This document shows, in pieces, positions 27,083 to 35,792 of a stretch of DNA of 41,938 nt. The notes below the pieces were generated by a model. It worked only from the letters and a program-made list of their open reading frames with translations. It was not told where the DNA came from and made no database searches. The first letter of the stretch is position 1. Every line of letters begins with the position of its first letter. The translations under genes and the position numbers were made by a program. Source of the stretch: Candidatus Gottesmanbacteria bacterium RIFCSPHIGHO2_02_FULL_39_14 (GTDB lineage Bacteria > Patescibacteriota > Microgenomatia > 2-02-FULL-39-11); assembly GCA_001779205.1 (NCBI GenBank), contig MFJM01000006.1, forward strand, positions 10,327-52,264. Direction: 5' to 3'.

Positions 27083-27902
27083 ATTACCAGAAGTTGAAAC
27101 AATCCGCTTACAACTTTCTCAATTAATTTCCGGTTTAAAGATTAAGGATATACAAATTTTCCAAAGAAAATCTTTTACGGGAGACGAGAAATTATTGATT
27201 GGAGCGAATATTTCCGGTTTAAGAAGATTTGCGAAAATGCTGGTGATGGATACTGATAAAGGATTATTATTGGCTGTTCATTTGAAGATGACGGGGCAGC
27301 TTATTTACAAAAAATTCAAATTACAAAATTCAAATAACAAAAAAGAAAATTTACCTAATAAATATACAAGAGTTATCATTAATTTTACTGACGGGAGTGG
27401 ATTATTTTTTAATGATGTGAGAAGGTTTGGGTGGATGAGAGTAGTAAAAAAGAGAGATTTTGAGGAAATTATAAATAAGTTAGGTCCCGATCCGACGAGA
27501 ATTAATAGTGGTGATTTTTATAAAATTCTTAAGTTATCAAAAAAACCAATAAAATTATTATTAATGGATCAGGAGAAATTGGGAGGGGTAGGCAATATTT
27601 ATGTCTGTGAGGCTCTTTTTGAAGCAGGTCTAAATCCGAAAATCCCGGCTAATCAATTAACTGAGGAAGCTAGCGAACGGCTGTTGGTGCGTTTGAAAAA
27701 ATCATTAAGAAAGGGGATAAAGTGGGGAGGAGCTTCAGACAATAATTACCTTGATGCCTATGGAGAACAGGGAGAGATGCAGGAACATTTTCTGGTATAC
27801 GGAAGAGAAGGGGAGAAATGTTTAAATAACTGCGGAAGTATGGTTAAAAAGATCCGGATGGGCGGACGGGGAACCTATTTCTGTTCCAAATGCCAAAAGT
27901 GA
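27075..27902 (+). CDS. mutM: formamidopyrimidine-DNA glycosylase
   Basis: 'MPELPEVETIRLQL', 'DQEKLGGVGNIYVCEALFEAG', C-terminal zinc-finger with 'YFCSKCQK'. Confidence 0.93.
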   Translation: MPELPEVETIRLQLSQLISGLKIKDIQIFQRKSFTGDEKLLIGANISGLRRFAKMLVMDTDKGLLLAVHLKMTGQLIYKKFKLQNSNNKKENLPNKYTRVIINFTDGSGLFFNDVRRFGWMRVVKKRDFEEIINKLGPDPTRINSGDFYKILKLSKKPIKLLLMDQEKLGGVGNIYVCEALFEAGLNPKIPANQLTEEASERLLVRLKKSLRKGIKWGGASDNNYLDAYGEQGEMQEHFLVYGREGEKCLNNCGSMVKKIRMGGRGTYFCSKCQK

Positions 27903-28040
27903 CTCAGTTTGATATCTTGATTTTTATCCCCTATAACATTTATAAATAGGTTATCCTCCTCAAGACTTCACCTTTCACGCGAAAAATCTGAAAAACTGCC
28001 AAATTAAATTAATAAAAAATTATTTGAAAGGATCGTAATA

Positions 28041-29312
28041 ATGGCTGTTGTTACTATTGAAAGTAATCTTGGAAGGTTAGCTGTAAATTTCAGAACTTCA
28101 GAATTTGTTTCAAAAGCTCATCCTGACAAGATGGCGGATGGAATTAGCGCGTTAGTATTACAAGAGCATCTTATTAATGATCCTCTAGCTCATGTTGCAG
28201 CAGAAACAATATTGTCTTCATCCGGTGAAGTTTCATTATACGGTGAGATAACTTCCGGACATGATATGACTCAAGCTGATTATGAGAGATTGGTAAGAGG
28301 ATATGTTGGCGGTTTAGGTTGGACGAAAGCTCATGGTTACGATCCAGACGAATTGATTATTCGGAAACAATACGCTTTACAGTCACCAGATATAGCACAA
28401 GGAGTTGTTGAAAGCGATCCAAGCAGGCTAGGAGCAGGAGATCAGAGTGAAACAATAGGTTTTGCAATAAGAAATCCAAGATTTTCTGAAGAAGAGGATC
28501 AGAGGTTACCACTTCCACATGCTCTTTCAAGAGATTTATTACTTGCCATTAATGCTTTACGAGAAAGTAGTTTATCTGAGGTCATTAAACCGGATATGAA
28601 ATCATTGGTTGAGGTTTCGTATAAAGACGGTAAACCGGTGGCTTTAGAGAAACTTGTTTTGGCTGTGTCTCATAGCGATAGTATTGAAAATGGACAGTTG
28701 AGAGAACTAATAAGAGATACGGTAATGAGTGTTCTTCATAAGTATAAATTAAATTTTAATTTTGATGAGGCAATAGTCAATGGTACTGGAAAATTTGTAA
28801 TCGGAGGACCAAGAGGAGATACAGGATTAACCGGTCGTAAGATTGTAGTTGATGCATACGGACCGGAAATTCCGGTAGGTGGTGGAGCATTTCATGGTAA
28901 GGATCCTTCAAAAGTTGATGTTACAGGGGCATATCTGGCTAGATGGATAGCCAATCAGATAGTAGGAAACGGACTAGCAGATAAATGTTTAGTGAGACTT
29001 AGTTGGGCCATTGGTCAACCTATGCCTGTTGCCATGCATGTTGATTTGTGTGGGACTGAAAAGAATAGTATAAAAAATATCACTGAAATGCTAGCCCAGA
29101 TAGATACGTCTTTGGGTGTTGCTATTGCGCGTTTTGGCATGAGAGAGATAAAACCCGGAGATACTAAAGGAATTGTATATCCGGCAATAGCGGGTTGGGG
29201 TCCTTTTGGACTTGTTAAAGATGATTCTGAAAGACCTTGGGATCTTGTTGTTCCGCCTGATAAATGGAAAGAATGGACGGCTCCAAAAATTGAAGTTGCC
29301 GGTCAGAGTTAA
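28041..29312 (+). CDS. metK: S-adenosylmethionine synthetase (divergent)
   Basis: 'SKAHPDKMADGIS', 'GAGDQSETIGFA', 'GGPRGDTGLTGRKIVVDAYG', 'GGGAFHGKDPSKVD'. Confidence 0.9.
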   Translation: MAVVTIESNLGRLAVNFRTSEFVSKAHPDKMADGISALVLQEHLINDPLAHVAAETILSSSGEVSLYGEITSGHDMTQADYERLVRGYVGGLGWTKAHGYDPDELIIRKQYALQSPDIAQGVVESDPSRLGAGDQSETIGFAIRNPRFSEEEDQRLPLPHALSRDLLLAINALRESSLSEVIKPDMKSLVEVSYKDGKPVALEKLVLAVSHSDSIENGQLRELIRDTVMSVLHKYKLNFNFDEAIVNGTGKFVIGGPRGDTGLTGRKIVVDAYGPEIPVGGGAFHGKDPSKVDVTGAYLARWIANQIVGNGLADKCLVRLSWAIGQPMPVAMHVDLCGTEKNSIKNITEMLAQIDTSLGVAIARFGMREIKPGDTKGIVYPAIAGWGPFGLVKDDSERPWDLVVPPDKWKEWTAPKIEVAGQS

Positions 29313-29346
29313 TTTTGAACTGTAATCTGCTATAATGGGCTTCTGA

Positions 29347-30042
29347 ATGGATAAATCCAGACCGATTGTGATTTCGTTGGGTGGATCGTTGGTTGTGCCA
29401 AATGGAGGAATTGATACCGCATACATTTCCCAATTAAATAATTTTATCCGTAAAAAAATCGACGAAGGATGGCGATTTTTTGTTGTCGTCGGAGGAGGAG
29501 CAACGGCACGACATTATATTAAGGCAGCCAAGAAGATAACCGGAGAAATCAGTGATTGGGATTTAGACTTTTTGGGAATCCATGCAACACATTTAAACGC
29601 CCATTTCATCAGAACAATTTTTAAAGACATAGCCCATCCGCGAGTAATCCTTAACTACGAGAAGAAAATTGAAAGTTTAAAAGAACCGCTGGTTATTGCT
29701 GCCGGCTGGAAACCAGGGTGCTCGACTGATTATGATGCGATGTTACTGGTGCGGGATTACAAGGCTTCGGCTCTTATAAATATGTCAAATATAGAGTGGG
29801 TTTATAATAAAGATCCAAAAAAACATAATAATGCCATATTTATAAAAAAAATAAATTGGCAAGGCTACGAAAAACTGATTGATAAGAAATGGAGTCCGGG
29901 AGTAAACGTTCCTTTTGACCCAGTGGCGACTAAAATGGCGAAAAAACTTAATTGTACTGTTTATATAATCGGAAAAAATCTGGAAAATTTGAACTCGTTA
30001 TTGGAAGGGCGGGATTTTAAAGGAACAGTAATTTCTTCTTAA
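29347..30042 (+). CDS. pyrH: archaeal-type UMP kinase / amino acid kinase family
   Basis: 'IVISLGGSLVVP', 'VVVGGGATARHYI', 'AAGWKPGCSTDYDAMLL'. Confidence 0.78.
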   Translation: MDKSRPIVISLGGSLVVPNGGIDTAYISQLNNFIRKKIDEGWRFFVVVGGGATARHYIKAAKKITGEISDWDLDFLGIHATHLNAHFIRTIFKDIAHPRVILNYEKKIESLKEPLVIAAGWKPGCSTDYDAMLLVRDYKASALINMSNIEWVYNKDPKKHNNAIFIKKINWQGYEKLIDKKWSPGVNVPFDPVATKMAKKLNCTVYIIGKNLENLNSLLEGRDFKGTVISS

Positions 30043-31115
30043 TGACAATATCAAGTCTAAGTCTTTCAAATTTCCGCAATCACTTAAAAAGGAAATTTAC
30101 CTTTTCCCTTAATACAACAATAATTATAGGTAAAAATACCTCCGGCAAGACTAACTTAATTGAAGCGATTTATTTTTTATCCATCGGAAAAAGTAACCGG
30201 GCCGGGCAGGATGTACAGGTTATAACTTTCGGAGAAGAGTTGGCCAGGATCAAAGGAGAACTGAAAGCGGAGGGAGAAAATATCGTTCTGGAAATGGTTT
30301 TAACTACAGGTGAGGTGATGGGAATTAAAACTCCTCTTAAAAAATTCACGGTTAATGATGTAAGCAGACGAAGCCTTGATTTTATAGGAACCCTAAAAAG
30401 TGTGCTGTTTTGGCCTGAGCATATGGAATTGGTGACAGATTCACCGTCTTTGAGACGACATTATCTGGACAGCGTTTTAGTACAGGTTGACCGGGAATAC
30501 AGGCGGACAATTTTATCTTATGAACGGGCTTTAAGACAGAGAAACAGACTACTTGAATATATCAAAGAAAATAAAGCCCACAGACATCAGTTGCTATTTT
30601 GGGATCAGTTATTAATAAGACAGGGCAATTATATAACTAAAATTAGGGAGGAATATATTAATTTTATAAATGATTTCAAATTACCGCAAATGGAGGATTT
30701 AGGGGTCAAATACCAGGTATTTTATGATAAAAGCATTATTTCCATAACGCGACTCGATCAATACAGGGAAGCAGAGATAGGAGCTTCAGTGACTTTGATT
30801 GGACCGCAGAGGGACGACATGATTTTCAGAATCAAGAAGAATGAAGAATATTTTGATCTTTCAAATTACGGGAGCAGGGGGGAGCAGCGATTGGCTGTTT
30901 TGTGGCTAAAACTAGCAGAACTGGCATTTATTGAAAGCAAAACCAGTGAAGAACCGGTACTGCTTCTTGATGACATTTTTTCCGAACTGGATCATGAACA
31001 CCGGGAGATAATTTTCGGGATGATCGGAAATCAGCAAAGTATTGTGACGGTAACAGACAGACATCTTATTCCTGAAAGATATTACAAAGAGGCGAAAGTG
31101 ATAGAATTGGATTGA
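30042..31115 (+). CDS. recF: DNA replication/repair protein RecF
   Basis: 'LSLSNFRNH', 'IIGKNTSGKTNLIEAIYFLSIGKS', 'GSRGEQRLAVLWLKLAEL', 'VLLLDDIFSELD'. Confidence 0.92.
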   Translation: MTISSLSLSNFRNHLKRKFTFSLNTTIIIGKNTSGKTNLIEAIYFLSIGKSNRAGQDVQVITFGEELARIKGELKAEGENIVLEMVLTTGEVMGIKTPLKKFTVNDVSRRSLDFIGTLKSVLFWPEHMELVTDSPSLRRHYLDSVLVQVDREYRRTILSYERALRQRNRLLEYIKENKAHRHQLLFWDQLLIRQGNYITKIREEYINFINDFKLPQMEDLGVKYQVFYDKSIISITRLDQYREAEIGASVTLIGPQRDDMIFRIKKNEEYFDLSNYGSRGEQRLAVLWLKLAELAFIESKTSEEPVLLLDDIFSELDHEHREIIFGMIGNQQSIVTVTDRHLIPERYYKEAKVIELD

Positions 31116-31142
31116 GAACAATTGACATTTAACGTTTGACAA

Positions 31143-32105
31143 TTGACAAAAATGAAAAATAAAAAAATAGAAGAAATTATTAAGAAATTATATATTCCTG
31201 CTAACGATTCGCATAAGGGAAAGAACGGGAGGTTACTGATTATCGGAGGATCGCATCTTTTTCATGCCGCCTCTTTATGGGCGTTGAAAGTGGCGAGCAG
31301 GATAGTTGATTTGGTGCATTATTCATCAATTGAAGAGAATAACAAAATTGTTCAAGGGTTAAAGGAGGAATTTAGGGATGGAATAGTGGTTTCGAGGTCA
31401 GAAATTGAAAGTTATATTGAGGAAGATGACTGTATATTAATCGGCCCTGGTATGTTAAGGGCCGAAAACTCAAAACTCAAAACTCCCGCCTCCGCCGAGG
31501 CTTCGGCGGGCAGGCAAAACTTAAAACTACAACTTAAAATTCAAAAATTAGAAGATATTTTAAAATTAAAAGATGAGGGGATGCAGACTTATTATTTAAC
31601 AAAATATCTGTTGCAAAAATATCCGAAGAAAAAGTGGACGATTGACGCGGGAGCATTGCAGATGATTGATCCGGAAGATATTCCTGAGAATTCAATTCTG
31701 ACGCCGCATAAGAAGGAGCTTGATTTATTAAAAGCCAAAATTCCCTCCTTCGCCAAGGCTTCGACGGGCAAGCAAAATTCAAAAGAAGATATTAAATATT
31801 TCGCTGATAAATATAATTGCATAATTTTATTGAAAGGGAAAGAGGATATTGTAGCATCAAAAGATAAGATAGAAGAAATTGCCGGAGGGAACGCGGGAAT
31901 GACGAAGGGAGGAACAGGAGATGTTTTGGCAGGGTTGGTCGCGGCATTATATTGCAAAAATGATGCTTTTGTATCGGCAATAACGGCATCATATATAAAT
32001 AAACAAGCAGGTGAGGAGTTATATAAAAAAATGGGTTTATGGTTTAATGCTTCGGACCTGGCTGACCAAATCCCTATGACGATGAAGAGATTACTTTTAG
32101 ACTAG
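31143..32105 (+). CDS. nnrD: NAD(P)H-hydrate dehydratase (NnrD C-domain family); ATG alternative at 31152
   Basis: 'GKNGRLLIIGGS', 'DCILIGPGM', 'ILTPHKKELD', 'MTKGGTGDVLAGLVAAL'. Confidence 0.82.
   Translation: MTKMKNKKIEEIIKKLYIPANDSHKGKNGRLLIIGGSHLFHAASLWALKVASRIVDLVHYSSIEENNKIVQGLKEEFRDGIVVSRSEIESYIEEDDCILIGPGMLRAENSKLKTPASAEASAGRQNLKLQLKIQKLEDILKLKDEGMQTYYLTKYLLQKYPKKKWTIDAGALQMIDPEDIPENSILTPHKKELDLLKAKIPSFAKASTGKQNSKEDIKYFADKYNCIILLKGKEDIVASKDKIEEIAGGNAGMTKGGTGDVLAGLVAALYCKNDAFVSAITASYINKQAGEELYKKMGLWFNASDLADQIPMTMKRLLLD
31485..31520 (+). repeat. in-frame palindromic element copy 1
   Basis: cccgcctccgccgaggcttcggcgggcaggcaaaac; encodes PASAEASAGRQN. Confidence 0.8.
31743..31778 (+). 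repeat. in-frame palindromic element copy 2
   Basis: ccctccttcgccaaggcttcgacgggcaagcaaaat; encodes PSFAKASTGKQN, same frame. Confidence 0.8.
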
Positions 32106-32343
32106 AAATGACAGTTGGATTATTTGACTTATGGAATTCAATTTTCACCTGCGGATATTCCTTTTTCAGAAGAGTAATAAATTCATCTATCCAAGAAGGA
32201 GTAAGAACTTTTACCTGTTCAAAATCAAATTCGATAATTTGAGGAGTTTTAGTAAATAAATAAGCTTTGGCCGAAAGATAGGCTTCACGGCCGGCCGGTC
32301 TGGAGATAAGCAAATCGCCAAATTTATACAGTTTGATAATCAT
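32074..32343 (-). CDS. STAS-like DUF4325 protein
   Basis: 'ISRPAGREAYLSAKAYLFTKTPQIIEFDFEQVKVLTPSWIDEFITLL' resembles DUF4325. Confidence 0.65.
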   Translation of the reverse strand: MIIKLYKFGDLLISRPAGREAYLSAKAYLFTKTPQIIEFDFEQVKVLTPSWIDEFITLLKKEYPQVKIEFHKSNNPTVISSLKVISSSS

Positions 32344-32344
32344 A

Positions 32345-33175
32345 TCAGTATTCTAGCACAGCAATACAGCCTTTAATTACACTTTTTTTCTCAATAATTT
32401 TCATCTTCTGGTTAGGAAAAATCTCTAAAGATGCTTTACCTGAATCAAAGCGCAGTCGCCATTTCTTATCTTTTAATACTTGAGTGACAAATTTCAGTCC
32501 GTTGCCTCTTTTTTCAGCAAATCTACCTGAAATAACCTGAGTAAAGGCGATTTTCAATGCATGACGATCAGCGGATACTTGAGGAATGACATTTCTGATA
32601 GTTTTTAATATTCCCTGTCCGCGATCAGCAAGAACAATAATTTTTTGATTATCATCATGAGCAAAAAATATTCCAGGAATATCCGGCCATTGACCCAAGT
32701 TATGATCGAAGGAATTATTACCGATTTCTCCGGCCAAAGCAGTTACCAGATATGCTACGATTCCCAACTTTTGTTCAAGATGTTGCGAAAAAGTCTGCAG
32801 ACGAACTTGAAAAACATCACGTGTTTGGCAATATAAATCAGGGGATGTTTGGAAAGGAGAGGATTTTGTTACCCATGAAAATCCTTTTTGGACAATGTTT
32901 TCAGACATATCAATAGTTGTTTTTTTCATAAAGGTTTTTAGCGTATTAAACAAAACTGATTGCTGATTTATTTTATAATAGACCAGTCTTCCTTTTCGAT
33001 AACTTTGGAATAAACCAATCTTTGTTAGAGCAATAAGCTCCCTTCTGATATTTCCAACGCTCACGGACAATTTTCTTTTTAACTGGTGCAAGTAATAATC
33101 TTGATCCGGACGGGAAAGAAACTGCTCAAGAATTTTGCGTCTGGTTTTTGATTTAGTGAGGCTAAATATATCCAT
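32345..33175 (-). CDS. winged-helix DNA-binding protein fused to HATPase_c-like ATPase
   Basis: N-term ArsR-like wHTH 'KSKTRRKILEQFLSRPDQDYYLHQLKRKLSVSVGNIRRELIALTKIGLF', then 'LAGEIGNNSFDHN', 'VLADRGQGI', 'RGNGLKFV' (N, G1, G2-box like). Confidence 0.75.
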   Translation of the reverse strand: MDIFSLTKSKTRRKILEQFLSRPDQDYYLHQLKRKLSVSVGNIRRELIALTKIGLFQSYRKGRLVYYKINQQSVLFNTLKTFMKKTTIDMSENIVQKGFSWVTKSSPFQTSPDLYCQTRDVFQVRLQTFSQHLEQKLGIVAYLVTALAGEIGNNSFDHNLGQWPDIPGIFFAHDDNQKIIVLADRGQGILKTIRNVIPQVSADRHALKIAFTQVISGRFAEKRGNGLKFVTQVLKDKKWRLRFDSGKASLEIFPNQKMKIIEKKSVIKGCIAVLEY

Positions 33176-33182
33176 GGTTATA

Positions 33183-33204
33183 TTGTAGTCAATACTGACT
33201 ACAA
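33183..33204 (-). promoter_or_regulatory. perfect palindromic operator within promoter spacer
   Basis: TTGTAGTCA-GTAT-TGACTACAA; flanked by TTGACT (-35) and overlapping TACAAT (-10). Confidence 0.8.
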
Positions 33205-33258
33205 AGTCAAACGGCCGATCAGATCCCCCGGACAATGAAGAAGCTGATTCTGGGGTGA

Positions 33259-34104
33259 TTATAAGAAATTCAGAAGGATTATTCCAAATATACAAAGAAG
33301 TGAGCCGATGAGCTTCTTAGCGATATGTTTCCTTTCACCCATAAACGTAATTCCCATAAAAGATGTTGAAAGAAGAAATGCCGTTTCGTAATTGGTGTTG
33401 GCAATGGAGATATTTCCTTTCGCGAAAGCCCAATTAATAAGATAAAAACCCGTTACAGCAGTAAAGCGGGAAAGAATTATCTTCTTTTTATATTTGGTAA
33501 ATATTGGTTTTAGATCCTGGTAAGACTGAGGTATTAACAGGAGAATAATGACAAGAGATAGCTGGCTTAGAAAGACAACGGTTATCGGATTGAAGTAAAA
33601 AAGCGCAAGCTTTCGAAAATAAGCAAGAGCTCCCATGAGAATTCCACTTGCCAGAGCTAAGTAGAAACCTGTGGATGGATTAAGCTTTTTTCCTTCATAG
33701 AAAATAACTAAAATGCCTGAAATTATACTCAAAATGCCAATAGTATTTAAATAAGTTATTTTTTCATGAAGAAATAATATTCCACTTAGAAAAACAATTA
33801 TCAGACTAGACCGGGAAAGAATATTAATATTCGAGATATCTTCAGTTTTGTAAGCCTTTATGAGAAACAGATTTCCTAAAAATATAAAGAGAGTCGGGGT
33901 AAACAAATAAAAATAAGCAATTGGTTCTTTGACAAACGATCCGTATAATATAAAAGGACCAGTATAAAGGATTAAATTAAGACCAATTTGGAGCAAAAAA
34001 TAAGAAAAAGCAGAATACTTTTTCTCGGTGATGTTTTTATTAATTGACTCGGTGATGCCCCAAAGAGTGCCGGCGAGAAGTGCTACCAGATAAATAAAAA
34101 TCAT
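33259..34104 (-). CDS. EamA/DMT-family transporter
   Basis: About 10 TM helices, EamA repeat pattern. Confidence 0.75.
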   Translation of the reverse strand: MIFIYLVALLAGTLWGITESINKNITEKKYSAFSYFLLQIGLNLILYTGPFILYGSFVKEPIAYFYLFTPTLFIFLGNLFLIKAYKTEDISNINILSRSSLIIVFLSGILFLHEKITYLNTIGILSIISGILVIFYEGKKLNPSTGFYLALASGILMGALAYFRKLALFYFNPITVVFLSQLSLVIILLLIPQSYQDLKPIFTKYKKKIILSRFTAVTGFYLINWAFAKGNISIANTNYETAFLLSTSFMGITFMGERKHIAKKLIGSLLCIFGIILLNFL

Positions 34105-34125
34105 AGGGAAATAATAGCATATCCG

Positions 34126-34179
34126 TTAAAAGCAGTTTAGAAGGATAAAGCCGAGGGTACAAAGAAGAGAATCGATCAA
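34126..34179 (-). pseudogene. 3'-terminal remnant of an EamA transporter gene
   Basis: Encodes LIDSLLCTLGFILLNCF*, matching C-termini LIGSLLCIFGIILLNFL* and LAGSLFCTLGIILLNFF* of the neighbours. Confidence 0.75.
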
Positions 34180-34211
34180 ATTCCACAGATGATGAAAAAT
34201 TGATATTTTGA

Positions 34212-34240
34212 TTGACATATTTATGGTTTTATGGTAGTAT
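34212..34240 (+). promoter_or_regulatory. promoter of TA module 3
   Basis: TTGACA-N17-TAGTAT, 9 nt before ATG 34250. Confidence 0.78.
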
Positions 34241-34249
34241 GGTTATATT

Positions 34250-34519
34250 ATGGCAGATATGGTGAAAACTACTATTATGCTTCCTGAAGATATTCTGCGT
34301 GAAGCAAAAATTACAGCGGTGAATGAAAAAACAACTTTAAGCAAGGTTATAAGAGAAAGTCTTGAGACTCGTCTTGGTAAAACTATAAGAACCAGAAATA
34401 TTAAACAAAATAAAGACCCATTAAGATTTTTGGGTGCATTTAGCATTGGTATAAAAGTACCTTATAAACATAGAGCAGATCTTTATGAAGAACACCTTAA
34501 ACGGAAAATGGGTTTTTGA
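34250..34519 (+). CDS. ribbon-helix-helix antitoxin
   Basis: 'KTTIMLPEDILREAKITAVNEKTTLSKVIRESLETRL'. Confidence 0.75.
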   Translation: MADMVKTTIMLPEDILREAKITAVNEKTTLSKVIRESLETRLGKTIRTRNIKQNKDPLRFLGAFSIGIKVPYKHRADLYEEHLKRKMGF

Positions 34520-34925
34520 CAGTAATCTTCTGATTTATGGTTTGGATAAGTCTTCAAGCCGCTATCATGATGTTTATCATCTGTTTGAATTAGGAAAAGA
34601 AGGCAAAATTCAGATTATTGTGGCTCAACAGAATATTATAGAAACTGTGCATGCTTTTGTTAAAGGATATAAAAGTCCTATTGAAGAGGTGATATATAAC
34701 ATCAAAGGATTATTAGATGAATTAGATATCTATATTATTACTCCAATAAATAAAACACACTCAATATTTTTTGAAATACTTTCGAATTCCTCAGACCCTT
34801 CAGATATTTTTGATTATTATCTGGCGGCAACAATGCTTGATAACGGTATTAATCGAATATTGACTATAAATACCAAAGATTTCTCCAAAATCCCCGGAAT
34901 TGAGGCTGTGAATCCGTTCAAATAA
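34485..34925 (+). CDS. PIN-domain toxin
   Basis: 'KWVFDSNLLIYGLDKSSSRY...SDIFDYYLAATMLDNGINRILTINTKDFSKI'. Confidence 0.83.
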   Translation: MKNTLNGKWVFDSNLLIYGLDKSSSRYHDVYHLFELGKEGKIQIIVAQQNIIETVHAFVKGYKSPIEEVIYNIKGLLDELDIYIITPINKTHSIFFEILSNSSDPSDIFDYYLAATMLDNGINRILTINTKDFSKIPGIEAVNPFK

Positions 34926-34928
34926 ACC

Positions 34929-35792
34929 TTAAAAGAAATTCAGAAGAATAATGCCGAGCGTGCAGAACAGAGAGCCTGCTAATTTTTGCTGAAAATTACT
35001 TTTTTCCTTCAAAAAAAATATACCTAAAATAACAACAGAGAGCAGAGACAACGTTTCATAATTAGTATTAACTACCGATATTTTTTCTCTGGCAATGGCA
35101 TAGATAAAAAGAAGATAAGCAATAAAAGAAGTGAACCTGGATAATAATATTTTCCAGGAGTATTTCCGCAAAATCGGAAGCATATCAGGCAGCGCTTTGG
35201 GCATAAAAAGAGACAATGTTGTACCGGCAATATTGGCTGCAACTAGGAAGGCAACAGGAGAGAAATTAGAGAGAGTAATTTTATTTAAATAAGCTACCAT
35301 TCCAAAACATATTCCTCCTGATAAGGCAAAAATAAATCCCGATGACAGATGAAGGGATTTTCCATTATAAAAAATAACAATAATACCCAGGAGAATAAGG
35401 AAAATCCCCAATAAATTTAGATAGGAAATCCTTTCCGAAAGCAATAAATACCCATTCAGAAAGTTGACTACCAGGCTTATCCGCCAAATTATATTGATAT
35501 TTGAGACATCTTCGGTTTTATAAGCTTTAATAATGAAAATATTGCCAATAAAAGCAAATAATACCACTATCAATAAGGAAAAATAAGATGAGAGTGATGA
35601 TGGAAATACTTCTTTATTTATGAAAAACAAAAGCAAATAGAATAATAAATTACCTCCCCATTGGAGCAGGGAATAGGAAAAGACTGAATACTTTTTTTCG
35701 GTAATATTTTTGTTAATCGTTTCCGTTAGACCGCTTAAAACACCGCCCAAAAGAGCAAACAAGAGATATATGTTCATATTATTTATTTTCAT
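34929..35792 (-). CDS. EamA/DMT-family transporter (paralog of 33259-34104)
   Basis: Shared 'TE(S/T)INKNITEKKYS(A/V)FSY' and C-terminus. Confidence 0.75.
   Translation of the reverse strand: MKINNMNIYLLFALLGGVLSGLTETINKNITEKKYSVFSYSLLQWGGNLLFYLLLFFINKEVFPSSLSSYFSLLIVVLFAFIGNIFIIKAYKTEDVSNINIIWRISLVVNFLNGYLLLSERISYLNLLGIFLILLGIIVIFYNGKSLHLSSGFIFALSGGICFGMVAYLNKITLSNFSPVAFLVAANIAGTTLSLFMPKALPDMLPILRKYSWKILLSRFTSFIAYLLFIYAIAREKISVVNTNYETLSLLSVVILGIFFLKEKSNFQQKLAGSLFCTLGIILLNFF

Noticed and set aside
27903-28040. SAM riboswitch upstream of metK
   Set aside because: Only a weak A/T-rich hairpin is visible; no SAM-I/II/III consensus elements recognised.
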